51,599 nucleotides of DNA from Eubacterium sp. MSJ-13 (GCF_018918235.1 NZ_JAHLQE010000029.1:1-51599); one strand, 5' to 3'. Counted from the stretch's first letter, positions 41,884 through 51,578 are shown. Notes: generated by a model from the letters alone, not told the origin. Program-made: numbers and translations.

Positions 41884-41957
41884 GTTACTGTCCATCCGCA
41901 AACCTGACACCAGCAGTCAGGCTATGCACTAAGAACTAAATTTTACAAGATTTCAGC
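41884..41957. repeat. Hairpin piece related to the 28.7-kb cluster
   Basis: CCTGAC (41903-41908)/GTCAGG (41916-41921) with outer GCA/TGC, preceded by GGTTACTGT and followed by GATTTCAGCC. The order and wording echo hairpins (b), (c) and (d) at 28668-28868. The remaining bases to 42088 contain a possible TATAAT near 42004 for the kinase gene but no clear -35. Confidence 0.4.
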
Positions 41958-42088
41958 CTCCGCAAATCATTGACTTTACTCTATTTAATGTTAAAATGGT
42001 TGTATAATGCTACTTTTAAGCTGATACAGCACAAGCTTAATAATAAACAATATTCTTATTTGCAATGAACTGAGGGAGAACCAATTTT

Positions 42089-44731
42089 ATGAACACACAT
42101 ATAAAAAGTGAGCGCGAGTATTCCAAAAATAATGATTTTCAACTCATTTATGATGCTATAATGAATGAATTGATCAAATTAGAACAACTGTCACCAAATG
42201 AAATCCAAACTTCCATTATAGAAACAATACTTACAAAGCTTTGCGATTGCACAAACAGCAGTGCCGCTTTTATATTTGAACTGGTAAACAAGAATACATA
42301 CGAATTAAAATTTAAACACTCACAGAATGATGCATCCTTGTTAAAGACACACCCTATTATGTTTTCCACCAAAGAAGTCGATAACTGGCACAAAAGACTG
42401 TTAAATCATGAGTTTATCATTGTCCCTGATATAAACTTACCAGATGACGGTATGACTAATGAATATAAAAAGCTTCTGCATTATAATGTAAATTCAGTCG
42501 CTGCATTTCCTATCTCATATGCTGGTAATCTGCTTGGATATATAAGACTTGATAATCTTTTAGTTCCTGTATCACCTGCACATTTAAGACTCATGCAGAC
42601 AGTAAGCATGCATCTTGGATGCATATGGGAAAATATTGACAAGGATTTTCTACTTATGCAGCGCCAGCATATAATTAACGAAAATAAGTCCGAACTTGAA
42701 AGAGAAAAACAATTTCTTGATGTACTCTGTCAGGATTATACCTCTGTATTTTATGCTGACTTACTTTCCCAGACTGCAATACCTTTGAAGATCGATACTA
42801 TAGCAAATGCTGCCACATTTATCTCTCCTAAAAGCTCTCAGGCACTTGATTACACACAAACAATACAGTTATATCTTAAAAATTATGTTGCACCGGAAAG
42901 CATTGATTTTTTCAAAAAAACAATGGATATTGAAAATCTAAAGAAAGAACTGGGACATAAACAGCGATTTGCTTTCAGATACAGGAGTATACCAAATCTT
43001 TTAAGACAACAGTATTTTGAAACACTTATTATAAAAATGCCTGAATCTGATGATAACAATTATAAGATTCTGTTAGGTTTCAGACATATTGACGATATAG
43101 TTGCACTTGAACAGAAAAAACAATTTGAACTTGAACAGGCGTTAACGGAAGCTAACCTTAAAAATGAAGTTATATCTGCTTTAAGCCAGATATATTATGC
43201 AATATTTCTTATAGACCTTGAAAAAGACCAATACAAAGAAATATCAGGAGAAGGTGGTACACACCGCCTCGCTGGAAAGAGTGGATGTGCCTCCTATGAG
43301 ATGAACAAACTGTGCAATGAATTTATAGTACTTGAATACCAGGAAAGGCTTAGACAATTCTTTGATATTTCAACACTTGCTGAGCGTCTGAAAAATGAGG
43401 AAACTATAGCAACCGAATATCTTACCACAGACAACAACTGGCACACCGCAAGATTTATAGTAAGACGGCGAAATTCAGATAATGTGGTTACGGATGTGTT
43501 ATATGTTACACAGATAATAAGTGCAAGCAAACGCCGTGAACAAAGCTGGATAACAATAGCAGAAGAAGCTAACAAAGCTAATGTAGCAAAAACAGAGTTC
43601 ATATCACAGATAGCACATGATATACGGACACCAATGAATGCTATCATGGGTTTTACTGAAATTACATCAAAGCATATAAATGATCCTGAAAAAGTGAAAT
43701 ACGGACTTGATAAAATAAAACTTTCAGGAAACTTTTTACTTGAACTTGTAAATGAAGTCCTTGATATTTCAAAAATCGAAAATGGACAAATGAAAATCAA
43801 TCCTAGAGAAGTAAATATCTCTGAGCTTTTTGATGAATTTCCTCCGTCACTCGAACAGATGAAATTTGGAAAAGACCTTAATATAAAATGCATAAAACAT
43901 GATATTGCCTACACTGAATTATTTGCAGATCCGCTGCGCATAAAACAGATATACACAAATATTTTATCTAATGCAGTAAAATATACTCCTGACGGTGGAG
44001 ATATTACTTTTGAACTGTACCAGAAAACGATACCTAACAGCAAAAATGTATTCCTTATCGCTAAAATAAGTGATACCGGAATAGGTATGTCCAAAGAATA
44101 TATTGAAAATATGTATTCTAAATTTACAAGAGAAACAGATTCAAGAATAAATAAAGTTCAGGGATATGGACTCGGTCTGTCGATAGTAAAATATCTTACA
44201 GACATAATGAATGGCCGTATTGATGTTGAAAGCGAACTCGGAAAAGGCTCAACTTTTACAGTAACTTTGGAAATTCCATATCTTAAAGAACGCTCAAGAA
44301 TCGCCCCTGAAGCATTGACGATAGATGATTACTCAAAAATCTGTTCAGGAATGCATCTGCTTATAGCAGAAGATAATGAATTAAATTTTGAAGTTATATC
44401 CGAACTTTTAAAAATGCACAATATAACCTGTGAGCACGCCGCTGACGGTTCAATATGCGTCGAGATGTTAAAATCTGCCAGCCGCCATACTTATGATGCC
44501 ATACTCATGGATATGCAGATGCCCGTTATGAACGGACTTTACGCAACAACTGCAATAAGAAACCTTGATAGTTCAGAAGCACACAGTATTCCTATTATCG
44601 CAATGACAGCAAATGCTTTCAAGGAAGATATTGAGAAATGCCTTAATGCAGGAATGAATAAATATCTATCAAAACCTGTGGATATCTTCAAACTTTTAAA
44701 AGTATTATCAGAATTCAGAAATAATAACTAA
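42089..44731 (+). CDS. Hybrid sensor histidine kinase / response regulator with GAF domain
   Basis: An 880-residue soluble protein with no membrane helix. In order: a GAF-like sensor (about 20-190, LGYIRLDNLLVPVSPAHLRLMQ), a linker coiled-coil, one or two PAS-like regions (about 205-470), HisKA with H510 (QIAHDIRTPMNAIMGF), HATPase with ISDTGIGMS and GYGLGLSIVK boxes, and a C-terminal receiver with the phospho-acceptor D808 (ILMDMQMPVMNG). It therefore passes phosphate internally from H510 to D808; an Hpt protein or further regulator would be needed for output, and none is adjacent. Kinases of this layout are numerous in Lachnospiraceae. The ribosome site GAGGGAG is strong. Single-gene unit. 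Confidence 0.92.
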   Translation: MNTHIKSEREYSKNNDFQLIYDAIMNELIKLEQLSPNEIQTSIIETILTKLCDCTNSSAAFIFELVNKNTYELKFKHSQNDASLLKTHPIMFSTKEVDNWHKRLLNHEFIIVPDINLPDDGMTNEYKKLLHYNVNSVAAFPISYAGNLLGYIRLDNLLVPVSPAHLRLMQTVSMHLGCIWENIDKDFLLMQRQHIINENKSELEREKQFLDVLCQDYTSVFYADLLSQTAIPLKIDTIANAATFISPKSSQALDYTQTIQLYLKNYVAPESIDFFKKTMDIENLKKELGHKQRFAFRYRSIPNLLRQQYFETLIIKMPESDDNNYKILLGFRHIDDIVALEQKKQFELEQALTEANLKNEVISALSQIYYAIFLIDLEKDQYKEISGEGGTHRLAGKSGCASYEMNKLCNEFIVLEYQERLRQFFDISTLAERLKNEETIATEYLTTDNNWHTARFIVRRRNSDNVVTDVLYVTQIISASKRREQSWITIAEEANKANVAKTEFISQIAHDIRTPMNAIMGFTEITSKHINDPEKVKYGLDKIKLSGNFLLELVNEVLDISKIENGQMKINPREVNISELFDEFPPSLEQMKFGKDLNIKCIKHDIAYTELFADPLRIKQIYTNILSNAVKYTPDGGDITFELYQKTIPNSKNVFLIAKISDTGIGMSKEYIENMYSKFTRETDSRINKVQGYGLGLSIVKYLTDIMNGRIDVESELGKGSTFTVTLEIPYLKERSRIAPEALTIDDYSKICSGMHLLIAEDNELNFEVISELLKMHNITCEHAADGSICVEMLKSASRHTYDAILMDMQMPVMNGLYATTAIRNLDSSEAHSIPIIAMTANAFKEDIEKCLNAGMNKYLSKPVDIFKLLKVLSEFRNNN

Positions 44732-44796
44732 CCTAACTGAAAATAATGGATACTTATTGGCCAAAGGACAAGAATATAGCAGAAAGCAAAAAATAT

Positions 44797-44946
44797 AAAA
44801 TGGAGTTGTCACATTAACGGAAATCGATACAGAACACAGGATAGTTACTATTAAACATCCTTATTTTGTAGTCAAGCGGATATTAGCAATCCGCTCTGCT
44901 ACTTCCTTGATAGTGTTAAATTTCCTTTTTATGACAACTCCATTTT
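44797..44946. terminator. Terminator-like inverted repeat split by a repeat copy
   Basis: AAAATGGAGTTGTCA (44797-44811) and TGACAACTCCATTTT (44932-44946) are perfect 15-bp arms, flanked by A-rich and T-rich sequence as in a bidirectional terminator between converging genes. The 120-nt loop contains repeat copy 8, which appears to have been inserted between the arms. Confidence 0.65.
44869..44920 (+). repeat. Dispersed hairpin repeat family A (copy 8)
   Basis: TAGTCAAGCGGATATTAGCA: stem AGCGGAT (44875-44881)/ATCCGCT (44889-44895), loop ATTAGCA, then CTGCTACTTCCTTGATAGTG and TTAAA. It is the short form, in which the tail joins CTTGATAGTGTTA directly. Confidence 0.75.
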
Positions 44947-44974
44947 TATTTTAATTTTCAATCATGAAATCTAT

Positions 44975-45739
44975 TTACTTTAAATCGTCATTTAATGTTG
45001 ATTTCTCATCCGTTTTGTCACTATCCGCGAAATATCCACTTGGCATATTTTGTGGCTGAACCGTTTTCATCTGTGGCTTTTCGATATCTGTCATTATAGC
45101 TTCTGATATCTCCTCATTTGTATCAACATTTTGTGACTGCTGTTTTCTGATTTCACTTTTTTCGTATGGATTGATGTTCTGTGACTGCCCTGCGCTTTTT
45201 TCATATGGATTGTGTGGCTGCGAACCCTGCACATTTGAATCAACCATATTTCTGTAATGTACATCTGCATGCGTATACACCTTTTTTTCATGGTAATATA
45301 CAACATTTGTATCACTCAATATGTCATGCAGTCCTCTTTTTTTCTTATCAATGGCAATCATTATATATCCAATGGAAAGTATAAGTGCAGATAAAAATCT
45401 TCCTACTGTTTCCCTGAATGTTACTTCAAAAAATGTCATTTTCCTATCCTCAGCACTTACTACCCTTATCTGAAAAAGTTTTTTTCCTAGTGTTGAACCC
45501 GTAAAATATGTCAACAGAATAAAATATGCCACCTGCATCAGGTAAAATAATATATCTTTGATTGAATATTGAAATATAAAATCTTTTACCAAAAAATTAT
45601 CGGGGCTTGCAACAGTAGTAATCCAAACCGGAATCCTGACTATCAACATAGCTGCCCAAACAATTATAATATCGACTATATACGCTGCAAGACGAACGAA
45701 AAATCCTGCATATATGCGATTATCCGGTCTATTTTGCAT
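44975..45739 (-). CDS. RDD family membrane protein
   Basis: A 254-residue membrane protein. The RDD domain (about 10-150) has the signature R and D residues in GFFVRLAAYIVDIIIVWA and three to four helices, with KKRGLHDILSDTNVVYY closing it. The C-terminal 90 residues are polar, Asn/Gln-rich and repetitive (NPYEKSAGQSQNINPYEKSE). RDD proteins are thought to help transport or ion homeostasis; the exact role is unknown. ATG at 45739 was chosen because it overlaps the end of sppA (ATGCAAAATAG); a longer frame upstream is unsupported. Operon with sppA, perhaps for membrane stress. Confidence 0.85.
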   Translation of the reverse strand: MQNRPDNRIYAGFFVRLAAYIVDIIIVWAAMLIVRIPVWITTVASPDNFLVKDFIFQYSIKDILFYLMQVAYFILLTYFTGSTLGKKLFQIRVVSAEDRKMTFFEVTFRETVGRFLSALILSIGYIMIAIDKKKRGLHDILSDTNVVYYHEKKVYTHADVHYRNMVDSNVQGSQPHNPYEKSAGQSQNINPYEKSEIRKQQSQNVDTNEEISEAIMTDIEKPQMKTVQPQNMPSGYFADSDKTDEKSTLNDDLK

Positions 45740-46748
45740 AATATTTAAGCACCCCATTTCCATTGTTCTCGACAATATCCTCAGCAAGATCAATATCTGA
45801 CTTAGGAACAATGTCTTTTACAGCACCAAATAAACTGCTAAACATTCCTGATAGTGAATTGTTTTCCGGCGTATAATAAGTTATATCCTCTGAAAATCCG
45901 GCTTCTTTTGCAAAGGCCTTCTTCTCATCCTCAAAAGAACCAACTTCATCAACAAGATTTATTTCTTTTGCCTGCTTTGCTGAATAAATACGGCCATCAG
46001 CAATTTCTTTTACTTTGTCAGTATCCATATTTCTTCCTTCGGCCACAATACCAACAAATTGATCATAAGCTTCATCTACAAGCGATTGAAGAATATCTCT
46101 CTGTTCCTTCGTAAGATCAAGTCCCTGAGAACCCATTGCTTTATTTTTTCCACTTGTTATATCAATTTCTTTTATACCAAGTTTATCATAAAGTTTTTTA
46201 CAATTTGTAAGTGAAACTATTACACCAATAGAACCGGTCCAACAGTTTCTATTTGCATAAATCTTATCCGCTGCCATAGAAATATAATATCCGCCTGAGC
46301 ATGCCTGTGATGCAAAATATGCCCATATAGGTCTTTTAGTCTTTTCTTTGTACTCCATAAGTTTCAGATACATTTCATCACTCTCATAAACAGCTCCTCC
46401 AGGACTGTCAACAAAAAGTAGTATTCCTTTGTTTTTATCAGATTTTTCCATCTTTTCAATATACTTTAAGTACAAGTCATGATTATAAGTATTACTTGAT
46501 GTAAGACTATTAGATGAAGATGCACCGATTTCCCCCTCAATGTTTATGACACCTATAAAATCTTTCTCAGGCAAATCAATACTTGCCCCAACATCAGAAG
46601 AAAGCATTTCCTTTACTATACTGCTTGTTTCTGCTTTGTTTTTCTGCATAAGTTTTGAACCTAATACATTTGATGCAACACCTGTGATTCCAACCGCTAT
46701 TACAACAACCCCTGTAACCACGATGCTGATAATCTGTTTTGTTTTCAT
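45729..46748 (-). CDS. sppA: Signal peptide peptidase SppA
   Basis: A 339-residue membrane-anchored serine protease that degrades cleaved signal peptides. It has one N-terminal helix (about 6-30) and the ClpP/crotonase-like fold: GVINIEGEIG, LLFVDSPGGAVYESD, catalytic S151 in QACSGGYYISMAADKI, GSIGVIV, and the catalytic lysine, probably K203, in SGKNKAMGS. The length matches the short Gram-positive SppA that works as an octamer. It is co-transcribed with the RDD protein (11-bp overlap). The ribosome site AAAGGA precedes the ATG. Confidence 0.92.
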   Translation of the reverse strand: MKTKQIISIVVTGVVVIAVGITGVASNVLGSKLMQKNKAETSSIVKEMLSSDVGASIDLPEKDFIGVINIEGEIGASSSNSLTSSNTYNHDLYLKYIEKMEKSDKNKGILLFVDSPGGAVYESDEMYLKLMEYKEKTKRPIWAYFASQACSGGYYISMAADKIYANRNCWTGSIGVIVSLTNCKKLYDKLGIKEIDITSGKNKAMGSQGLDLTKEQRDILQSLVDEAYDQFVGIVAEGRNMDTDKVKEIADGRIYSAKQAKEINLVDEVGSFEDEKKAFAKEAGFSEDITYYTPENNSLSGMFSSLFGAVKDIVPKSDIDLAEDIVENNGNGVLKYYAK

Positions 46749-46890
46749 AACTTTTTCCTTTCCCTACTAATCCCTGCTGTATGCACTTTTACGCATTATT
46801 GTATGCAACATGGTTAATTTTACCACAACAAAGCATTTCGGTCAAAAAAACAAATATAAGCCTCCTTTTTACACTAATTATCTTTACAAT

Positions 46891-46939
46891 AAAAAAACTC
46901 CCCCGCATGCTGCTTCTCACAGTCAAAACGGGGAAGTTT
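46891..46939 (-). terminator. Terminator of the glycogen phosphorylase gene
   Basis: AAACTCCCCC (46895-46904) pairs with GGGGAAGTTT (46930-46939) with one mismatch. On the minus strand GAGTTTTTTTATTG follows. Confidence 0.75.
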
Positions 46940-46995
46940 CCTGTATCTATACTCTGCAATTAGTACAACGAAAATTAAAGCTTTAATACAATACA

Positions 46996-49458
46996 CTAGT
47001 CTGCATCCGTAACCTCAACCTTAACTTTATTAAGATGCCAGATTTCTTTTGCATACTCTTCGATAGTTCTATCTGATGAGAATTTACCGCTCTTTGCTGT
47101 ATTTAACATAGCCGCACGAGCCCACTTCTTTTCATCCCTGTATGCTTCCTCAACTCTTTCCTGAGCCTCTGCATATGATCTGAAATCTTTAAGAATGAAG
47201 TACATATCAGGTCTGCCGCCCTGTCCGTCAAGAAGCGAGTTGTAAATATCCCTGAACTCTTCAAAGTTGCCCTGTGAATATGTTCCGTCTACAAGCTGTG
47301 TAAGTACGGCACGGATATCTGAATCTGAATTGTAGATATCTCTTGGATTGTACTGTCCATTATGCTCGTATGCGATTACTTCATCTGATGAAAGACCAAA
47401 GATAAACGCATTCTCCTTACCGACTTCGTCAACTATCTCAACATTTGCACCGTCCATTGTGCCAAGTGTAAGTGCACCATTTAACATAAACTTCATATTT
47501 CCTGTTCCTGATGCTTCTTTACTTGCTGTTGAAATCTGTTCTGAAACATCTGCTGCCGCAAATATTATCTCAGCATTTGAAACTCTGTAGTTCTCAATAA
47601 ATACAACCTTAATCTTTCCATTGATAGATGCATCATTATTGATAACATCTCCAACACTATTGATAAGTTTAATGATTGATTTTGCTCTCTTATATCCTGC
47701 TGATGCCTTTGCACCGAATATAAATGTTCTAGGATAGAATTCCATTCCCGGATTCTGTTTTAATTTATTGTAAAGATACATTACATGAAGAATATTTAAA
47801 AGCTGACGCTTATACTCATGTAAACGCTTTACCTGTACATCAAAGATAGAACGAGGATCAACTTCGATTCCGTTGTGCTCTTTGATATATTTTGCAAGTC
47901 TTACTTTGTTCTTGTATTTGATGTTCATAAACTCTTTCTGGCTGCGCTCATCATCAACATAAACTGAAAGCTCATTTATATGTTTAAGGTCTGTAATCCA
48001 TTCATCACCAATCTTATCAGTAACCCACTGTGCAAGTAATGGATTTCCATGAAGTAAAAATCTTCTCTGTGTGATACCATTTGTCTTGTTGTTGAACTTC
48101 TCAGGCATCATCTCATAGAAATCTTTAAGTTCCTGATGTTTAAGAATCTCTGTATGGAGTTTTGCAACACCATTAACTGAAAATCCTGCTGCGATTGCAA
48201 GATGTGCCATCTTAACCTGTCCGTCATAAATGATAGCCATCTTCTCAACCTTGCTGTTGTCATCAGGATATGCAGCCTGAATCTTAAGAACGAATCTTCT
48301 GTTGATTTCCTCGATAATCTGATAAATCCTTGGAAGAAGTCTTGAGAAAAGTTCCAAAGGCCATTTTTCAAGTGCTTCTGACATGATTGTATGGTTTGTG
48401 TAAGCACATGACTTTGTAGTAATATCCCATGCCTCGTCCCATGAGAGATTGTACTCATCCATAAGTATACGCATAAGTTCCGCAACAGTAACTGTAGGAT
48501 GTGTATCATTTAACTGGAATACAACTTTCTCATGAATCTTATGGATATCATCATGCTTTTCCATATACTTCTTAACTGCACGCTGAATACTTGCAGATAC
48601 AAAGAAATACTGCTGTTTTAATCTGAGCTCTTTACCTGCCATATGATTATCATTTGGATAAAGTACCTCACAGATAGTTCTTGCAAGATTCTCCTGCTCT
48701 ACAGCTTTCTGATAATCACCCTTGTCAAATGAATCAAGATTAAATGTGTCGATAGGCTCAGCATCCCATATTCTCAATGTATTTACAACATTGTTGTTGT
48801 AACCTACGATTGGAAGATCATATGGCACGGCCCTTACTGACTGATAATTTTCCTGAACAAACTTATCTCTTCCACACTCATCTTTACGGATAGTAACATA
48901 ACCGCCAAATTTAACTTCAACAGCATACTCAGGTCTCTTAATTTCAAATGGATTTCCATATTTGAGCCAATCATCAGGTTTCTCAATCTGATAACCGTTT
49001 TCAATAACCTGCTTAAACATTCCATACTTATAACGAATTCCACATCCATATGCCGGATAACCAAGTGTTGACAATGAATCAAGGAAACATGCTGCAAGTC
49101 TTCCAAGACCACCATTTCCAAGTGCTGCATCAGGTTCCTGATCTTCTATAACATCAAGATCCATGCCAAGTTCCTCAATTGCCTCCTTAATCGCCTGATT
49201 TCCTTTTAAGTTAATGATGATATTTCCTAGAGCTCTACCTGTAAGGAACTCCATAGATAAATAATAAACTGTTTTGACATCCTGTTCCTCATAAGTTCTG
49301 TGTGTAGCCATCCACTGATCTACTATAAAATCTTTAACTGCATATGCTACAGCCTGAAATTTCTGCTGGTCATCAGCCTCACTTATGGATTTTCTGAATA
49401 AAACTTTTAAATAATCCTCAACTTCCTTTTTGAACTCTACCTTATTCAATTCCTTCAT
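46996..49458 (-). CDS. glgP: Glycogen/starch/alpha-glucan phosphorylase
   Basis: An 820-residue PLP enzyme that releases glucose-1-phosphate from the ends of alpha-1,4-glucans. All family blocks are present: YYLSMEFLTGRALGN, EPDAALGNGGLGRLAACFLDS, FQLNDTHP, VKRLHEYKRQLLN, and the PLP-binding K656 in EASGTGNMKFMLNG followed by TLGTMDGANVEI. The length is that of ordinary GT35 phosphorylases. It is a single gene with a strong ribosome site (GGAGG) and its own terminator; no other glycogen genes are adjacent. It fits a gut anaerobe storing glycogen or using maltodextrins. The 49459-49694 gap shows no distinct feature. Confidence 0.96.
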   Translation of the reverse strand: MKELNKVEFKKEVEDYLKVLFRKSISEADDQQKFQAVAYAVKDFIVDQWMATHRTYEEQDVKTVYYLSMEFLTGRALGNIIINLKGNQAIKEAIEELGMDLDVIEDQEPDAALGNGGLGRLAACFLDSLSTLGYPAYGCGIRYKYGMFKQVIENGYQIEKPDDWLKYGNPFEIKRPEYAVEVKFGGYVTIRKDECGRDKFVQENYQSVRAVPYDLPIVGYNNNVVNTLRIWDAEPIDTFNLDSFDKGDYQKAVEQENLARTICEVLYPNDNHMAGKELRLKQQYFFVSASIQRAVKKYMEKHDDIHKIHEKVVFQLNDTHPTVTVAELMRILMDEYNLSWDEAWDITTKSCAYTNHTIMSEALEKWPLELFSRLLPRIYQIIEEINRRFVLKIQAAYPDDNSKVEKMAIIYDGQVKMAHLAIAAGFSVNGVAKLHTEILKHQELKDFYEMMPEKFNNKTNGITQRRFLLHGNPLLAQWVTDKIGDEWITDLKHINELSVYVDDERSQKEFMNIKYKNKVRLAKYIKEHNGIEVDPRSIFDVQVKRLHEYKRQLLNILHVMYLYNKLKQNPGMEFYPRTFIFGAKASAGYKRAKSIIKLINSVGDVINNDASINGKIKVVFIENYRVSNAEIIFAAADVSEQISTASKEASGTGNMKFMLNGALTLGTMDGANVEIVDEVGKENAFIFGLSSDEVIAYEHNGQYNPRDIYNSDSDIRAVLTQLVDGTYSQGNFEEFRDIYNSLLDGQGGRPDMYFILKDFRSYAEAQERVEEAYRDEKKWARAAMLNTAKSGKFSSDRTIEEYAKEIWHLNKVKVEVTDAD

Positions 49459-49694
49459 ACTTTTTATTATCCTCCTGCTATTGCAACCGACTATATCTAA
49501 CAGTTACTATTATAAACCACACACCCTTAAAAATCAATGAATCTCCTAACACTGTAGGATATTTATTCCCTACATTTTTTTCAATAAATATCACTTTCTT
49601 CTTTGTAATTAACTACTCAAATTCCTTAAAAACATACATAAACACCTGTTTTTATTCATATTTATTAAATGATAAATAAAACTGAGGCAGCCTT

Positions 49695-50132
49695 ATGTTT
49701 AATCGAAAAAAAACCTCATTTCACCGAATTCAAATTGTCATATTTACCATTATAGTAACGATTTCCACTCTATTTTGTTTAAATGGCTGTGCCAAAACCG
49801 ATGATTATCCCAAAACAAAAGATATAGACTATACCGTTGTAACCGGAAACGAAATTCCAAAAGAGCTGCGTAAAATGATAAAAGAACGCAAAGATTCCGC
49901 CTTTCAGCTAAGTTTCTCATGTAACGGCGAATTGTATATCGTCAAAGGATATGGCAAGCAGCTTTCTCCTGAATTTAGCATAACTGTCAATGAACTTTAT
50001 CTCTCTGACAAATATATCGTGTTTGATACTGAACTGTATGGACCAAAAAAAGAAACAAAGTCCAAATCGAAAAGCTATCCATACATTGTTGTAAAAACAG
50101 AATATATTAACAAATCAATCGTCTTTAAGTAA
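49695..50132 (+). CDS. Lipoprotein with PrcB-C-like domain
   Basis: A 145-residue secreted lipoprotein. A basic N-terminus and one hydrophobic segment end in the lipobox LFCLNGC (C32), so it is lipid-anchored outside the membrane. The mature part (LRKMIKERKDSAFQLSF; YIVKGYGKQLSPEFSITVNELYLS; ending YPYIVVKTE) resembles the PrcB C-terminal / protease-inhibitor-like domain, in which a GYSIxV-type strand is typical. The ribosome site GAGG precedes the ATG. It converges on the FHA gene; their stop ends overlap by 8 bp. Confidence 0.75.
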   Translation: MFNRKKTSFHRIQIVIFTIIVTISTLFCLNGCAKTDDYPKTKDIDYTVVTGNEIPKELRKMIKERKDSAFQLSFSCNGELYIVKGYGKQLSPEFSITVNELYLSDKYIVFDTELYGPKKETKSKSKSYPYIVVKTEYINKSIVFK

Positions 50133-51150
50133 CAACAAAACATATATCCGCAAATGTAATCTCATCATGCACCCTGCATCTTGTTTTTACATTTGTGGCA
50201 ATTCTTTCTCCATTTACAAAAGTACCATTAAGCGAACCTCTATCCGTAACATACAAAAAATTTTCATCTGCTTCAAGTATAGCATGACTTCTGCTTATGT
50301 AATTTTGTGGAAACATAACTTCATTTTCAGAACTGCGCCCTATATGAACAATATCTTTTGCACCGCATCCAAATGATATAGATTTTTTTACATTTATCAT
50401 ATGTGGAACAAATTCTTTAATAAAAATATTTTTTGTGTTTCTCTTTACAAGACAAAAACATTCACCTGTATCATAATCAGATATTTTGTCCATATTCTGT
50501 TCCGTATCTTTATATCTAATCTCAGAACTATCGTCACTTTCAGCTTCTATAACATTGCTGCTGCCACTCACTCTATTTTTCTCATCAGTATCTAAAATGC
50601 CTTGTTCATTCAGAAAATTCTCCATGTCACTCACATGAAAATTATTTTCTGACACGATATCGTATATGCCATAAATAAATTCAACGCACTTTCTATCCTC
50701 GTGGTCTGATATTTTCATAAATTCTTCCGTCAGACTTTTAAGCTGCTTCCTGAATGAGCTGTTCATTCCTGGCAAAACACAAAATTCAAGTTCCCTGCAT
50801 TTTCGATTTCCAAATATCAGATCTTTTCTGAATAAAATTGAATCGGCTGATATAAGATATTTTTCACATCTTTTCATCGTTTTTATAAATGCCTGATATA
50901 ATCCATACAACAGATCATATGTCATTTCCTGCCCCTTCATAATATCAGAAACTACCGTCTTATCAGTAGTATCATAATAAAGATAAAGTCTGTTGTCCTC
51001 ATACCTGAAATCACATGAAAGTATACCTGAAATATTGTTATTCTGAAGCATTTTCACCTCAACTGACTCTTCATAAATACAATCAATTTCAAATACAATA
51101 TAAGAACCTGAAACGCCATCTTTTCTTTTATATTCTATTTTACTTTCCAT
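50125..51150 (-). CDS. FHA-domain protein with DUF6382-like N-terminus
   Basis: A 341-residue cytoplasmic protein. Residues 1-175 match the style of the DUF6382 domain found before FHA domains in Clostridia (LSCDFRYEDNRLYLYYDTTD; GLYQAFIKTMKRCEKYL; LEFCVLPG). A polar linker (about 180-240) leads to a C-terminal FHA domain with the phosphothreonine-binding signature IGRSSENEVMFPQNYISRSHA and GSLNGTFVNG. It would recognise a phosphorylated partner of a Ser/Thr kinase. Such genes accompany Tad/Flp-type pilus loci in Lachnospiraceae, and the gene directly upstream encodes a TadE-like protein, one or two bases away. The ribosome site GAGG precedes the ATG. Confidence 0.88.
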   Translation of the reverse strand: MESKIEYKRKDGVSGSYIVFEIDCIYEESVEVKMLQNNNISGILSCDFRYEDNRLYLYYDTTDKTVVSDIMKGQEMTYDLLYGLYQAFIKTMKRCEKYLISADSILFRKDLIFGNRKCRELEFCVLPGMNSSFRKQLKSLTEEFMKISDHEDRKCVEFIYGIYDIVSENNFHVSDMENFLNEQGILDTDEKNRVSGSSNVIEAESDDSSEIRYKDTEQNMDKISDYDTGECFCLVKRNTKNIFIKEFVPHMINVKKSISFGCGAKDIVHIGRSSENEVMFPQNYISRSHAILEADENFLYVTDRGSLNGTFVNGERIATNVKTRCRVHDEITFADICFVVT

Positions 51151-51152
51151 CG

Positions 51153-51545
51153 TCAGTCCTCATTTCTTTGCCTGTACCTAATCATAATATCCGGTTTAAC
51201 CTTCAAATACTTTGTCTTAATGCAAATTTTCTTCGTCCTTTTCATAAAATAATGTACAACAGGAATTTCAAATTTTGAAACAGCACTAACTTCTGCCTTT
51301 ATATATATCTTCCCAACATCACATTTTATATCTGTAATTTTAAGTATTCTCAAATTTTGTGAAACATCCTTTTTATTTATCTTTTCTTCACATATTAAAC
51401 TGCACCTAAGATTTTCCTGCAGTATCACCCTGTCATGCAAAAAAAATAACATATATATCATTGCAAAAATAATTCCCAGTATCATCGGAACAATAAATGC
51501 TGCCTCGACCGTATAATTTGCAGAAATCCTGTATCTCTTATTCAT
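51153..51545 (-). CDS. TadE-like pilus-assembly protein
   Basis: A 130-residue protein with one N-terminal hydrophobic helix (YTVEAAFIVPMILGIIFAMI) of the TadE/pseudopilin type, followed by an external domain with basic and beta-rich segments (VGKIYIKAEVSAVSKFEIPVV). TadE-like minor pilins are processed or inserted by the Tad/Flp machinery and help build adhesive pili. ATG at 51545 was chosen because AGGA lies 6 nt upstream; an ATG 12 bp earlier is weaker. It is co-transcribed with the FHA gene. The rest of the presumed locus would lie beyond the right edge. Confidence 0.75.
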   Translation of the reverse strand: MNKRYRISANYTVEAAFIVPMILGIIFAMIYMLFFLHDRVILQENLRCSLICEEKINKKDVSQNLRILKITDIKCDVGKIYIKAEVSAVSKFEIPVVHYFMKRTKKICIKTKYLKVKPDIMIRYRQRNED

Positions 51546-51578
51546 ATTAATCCTCATTTCTGCACATGTTTTTTGTGC

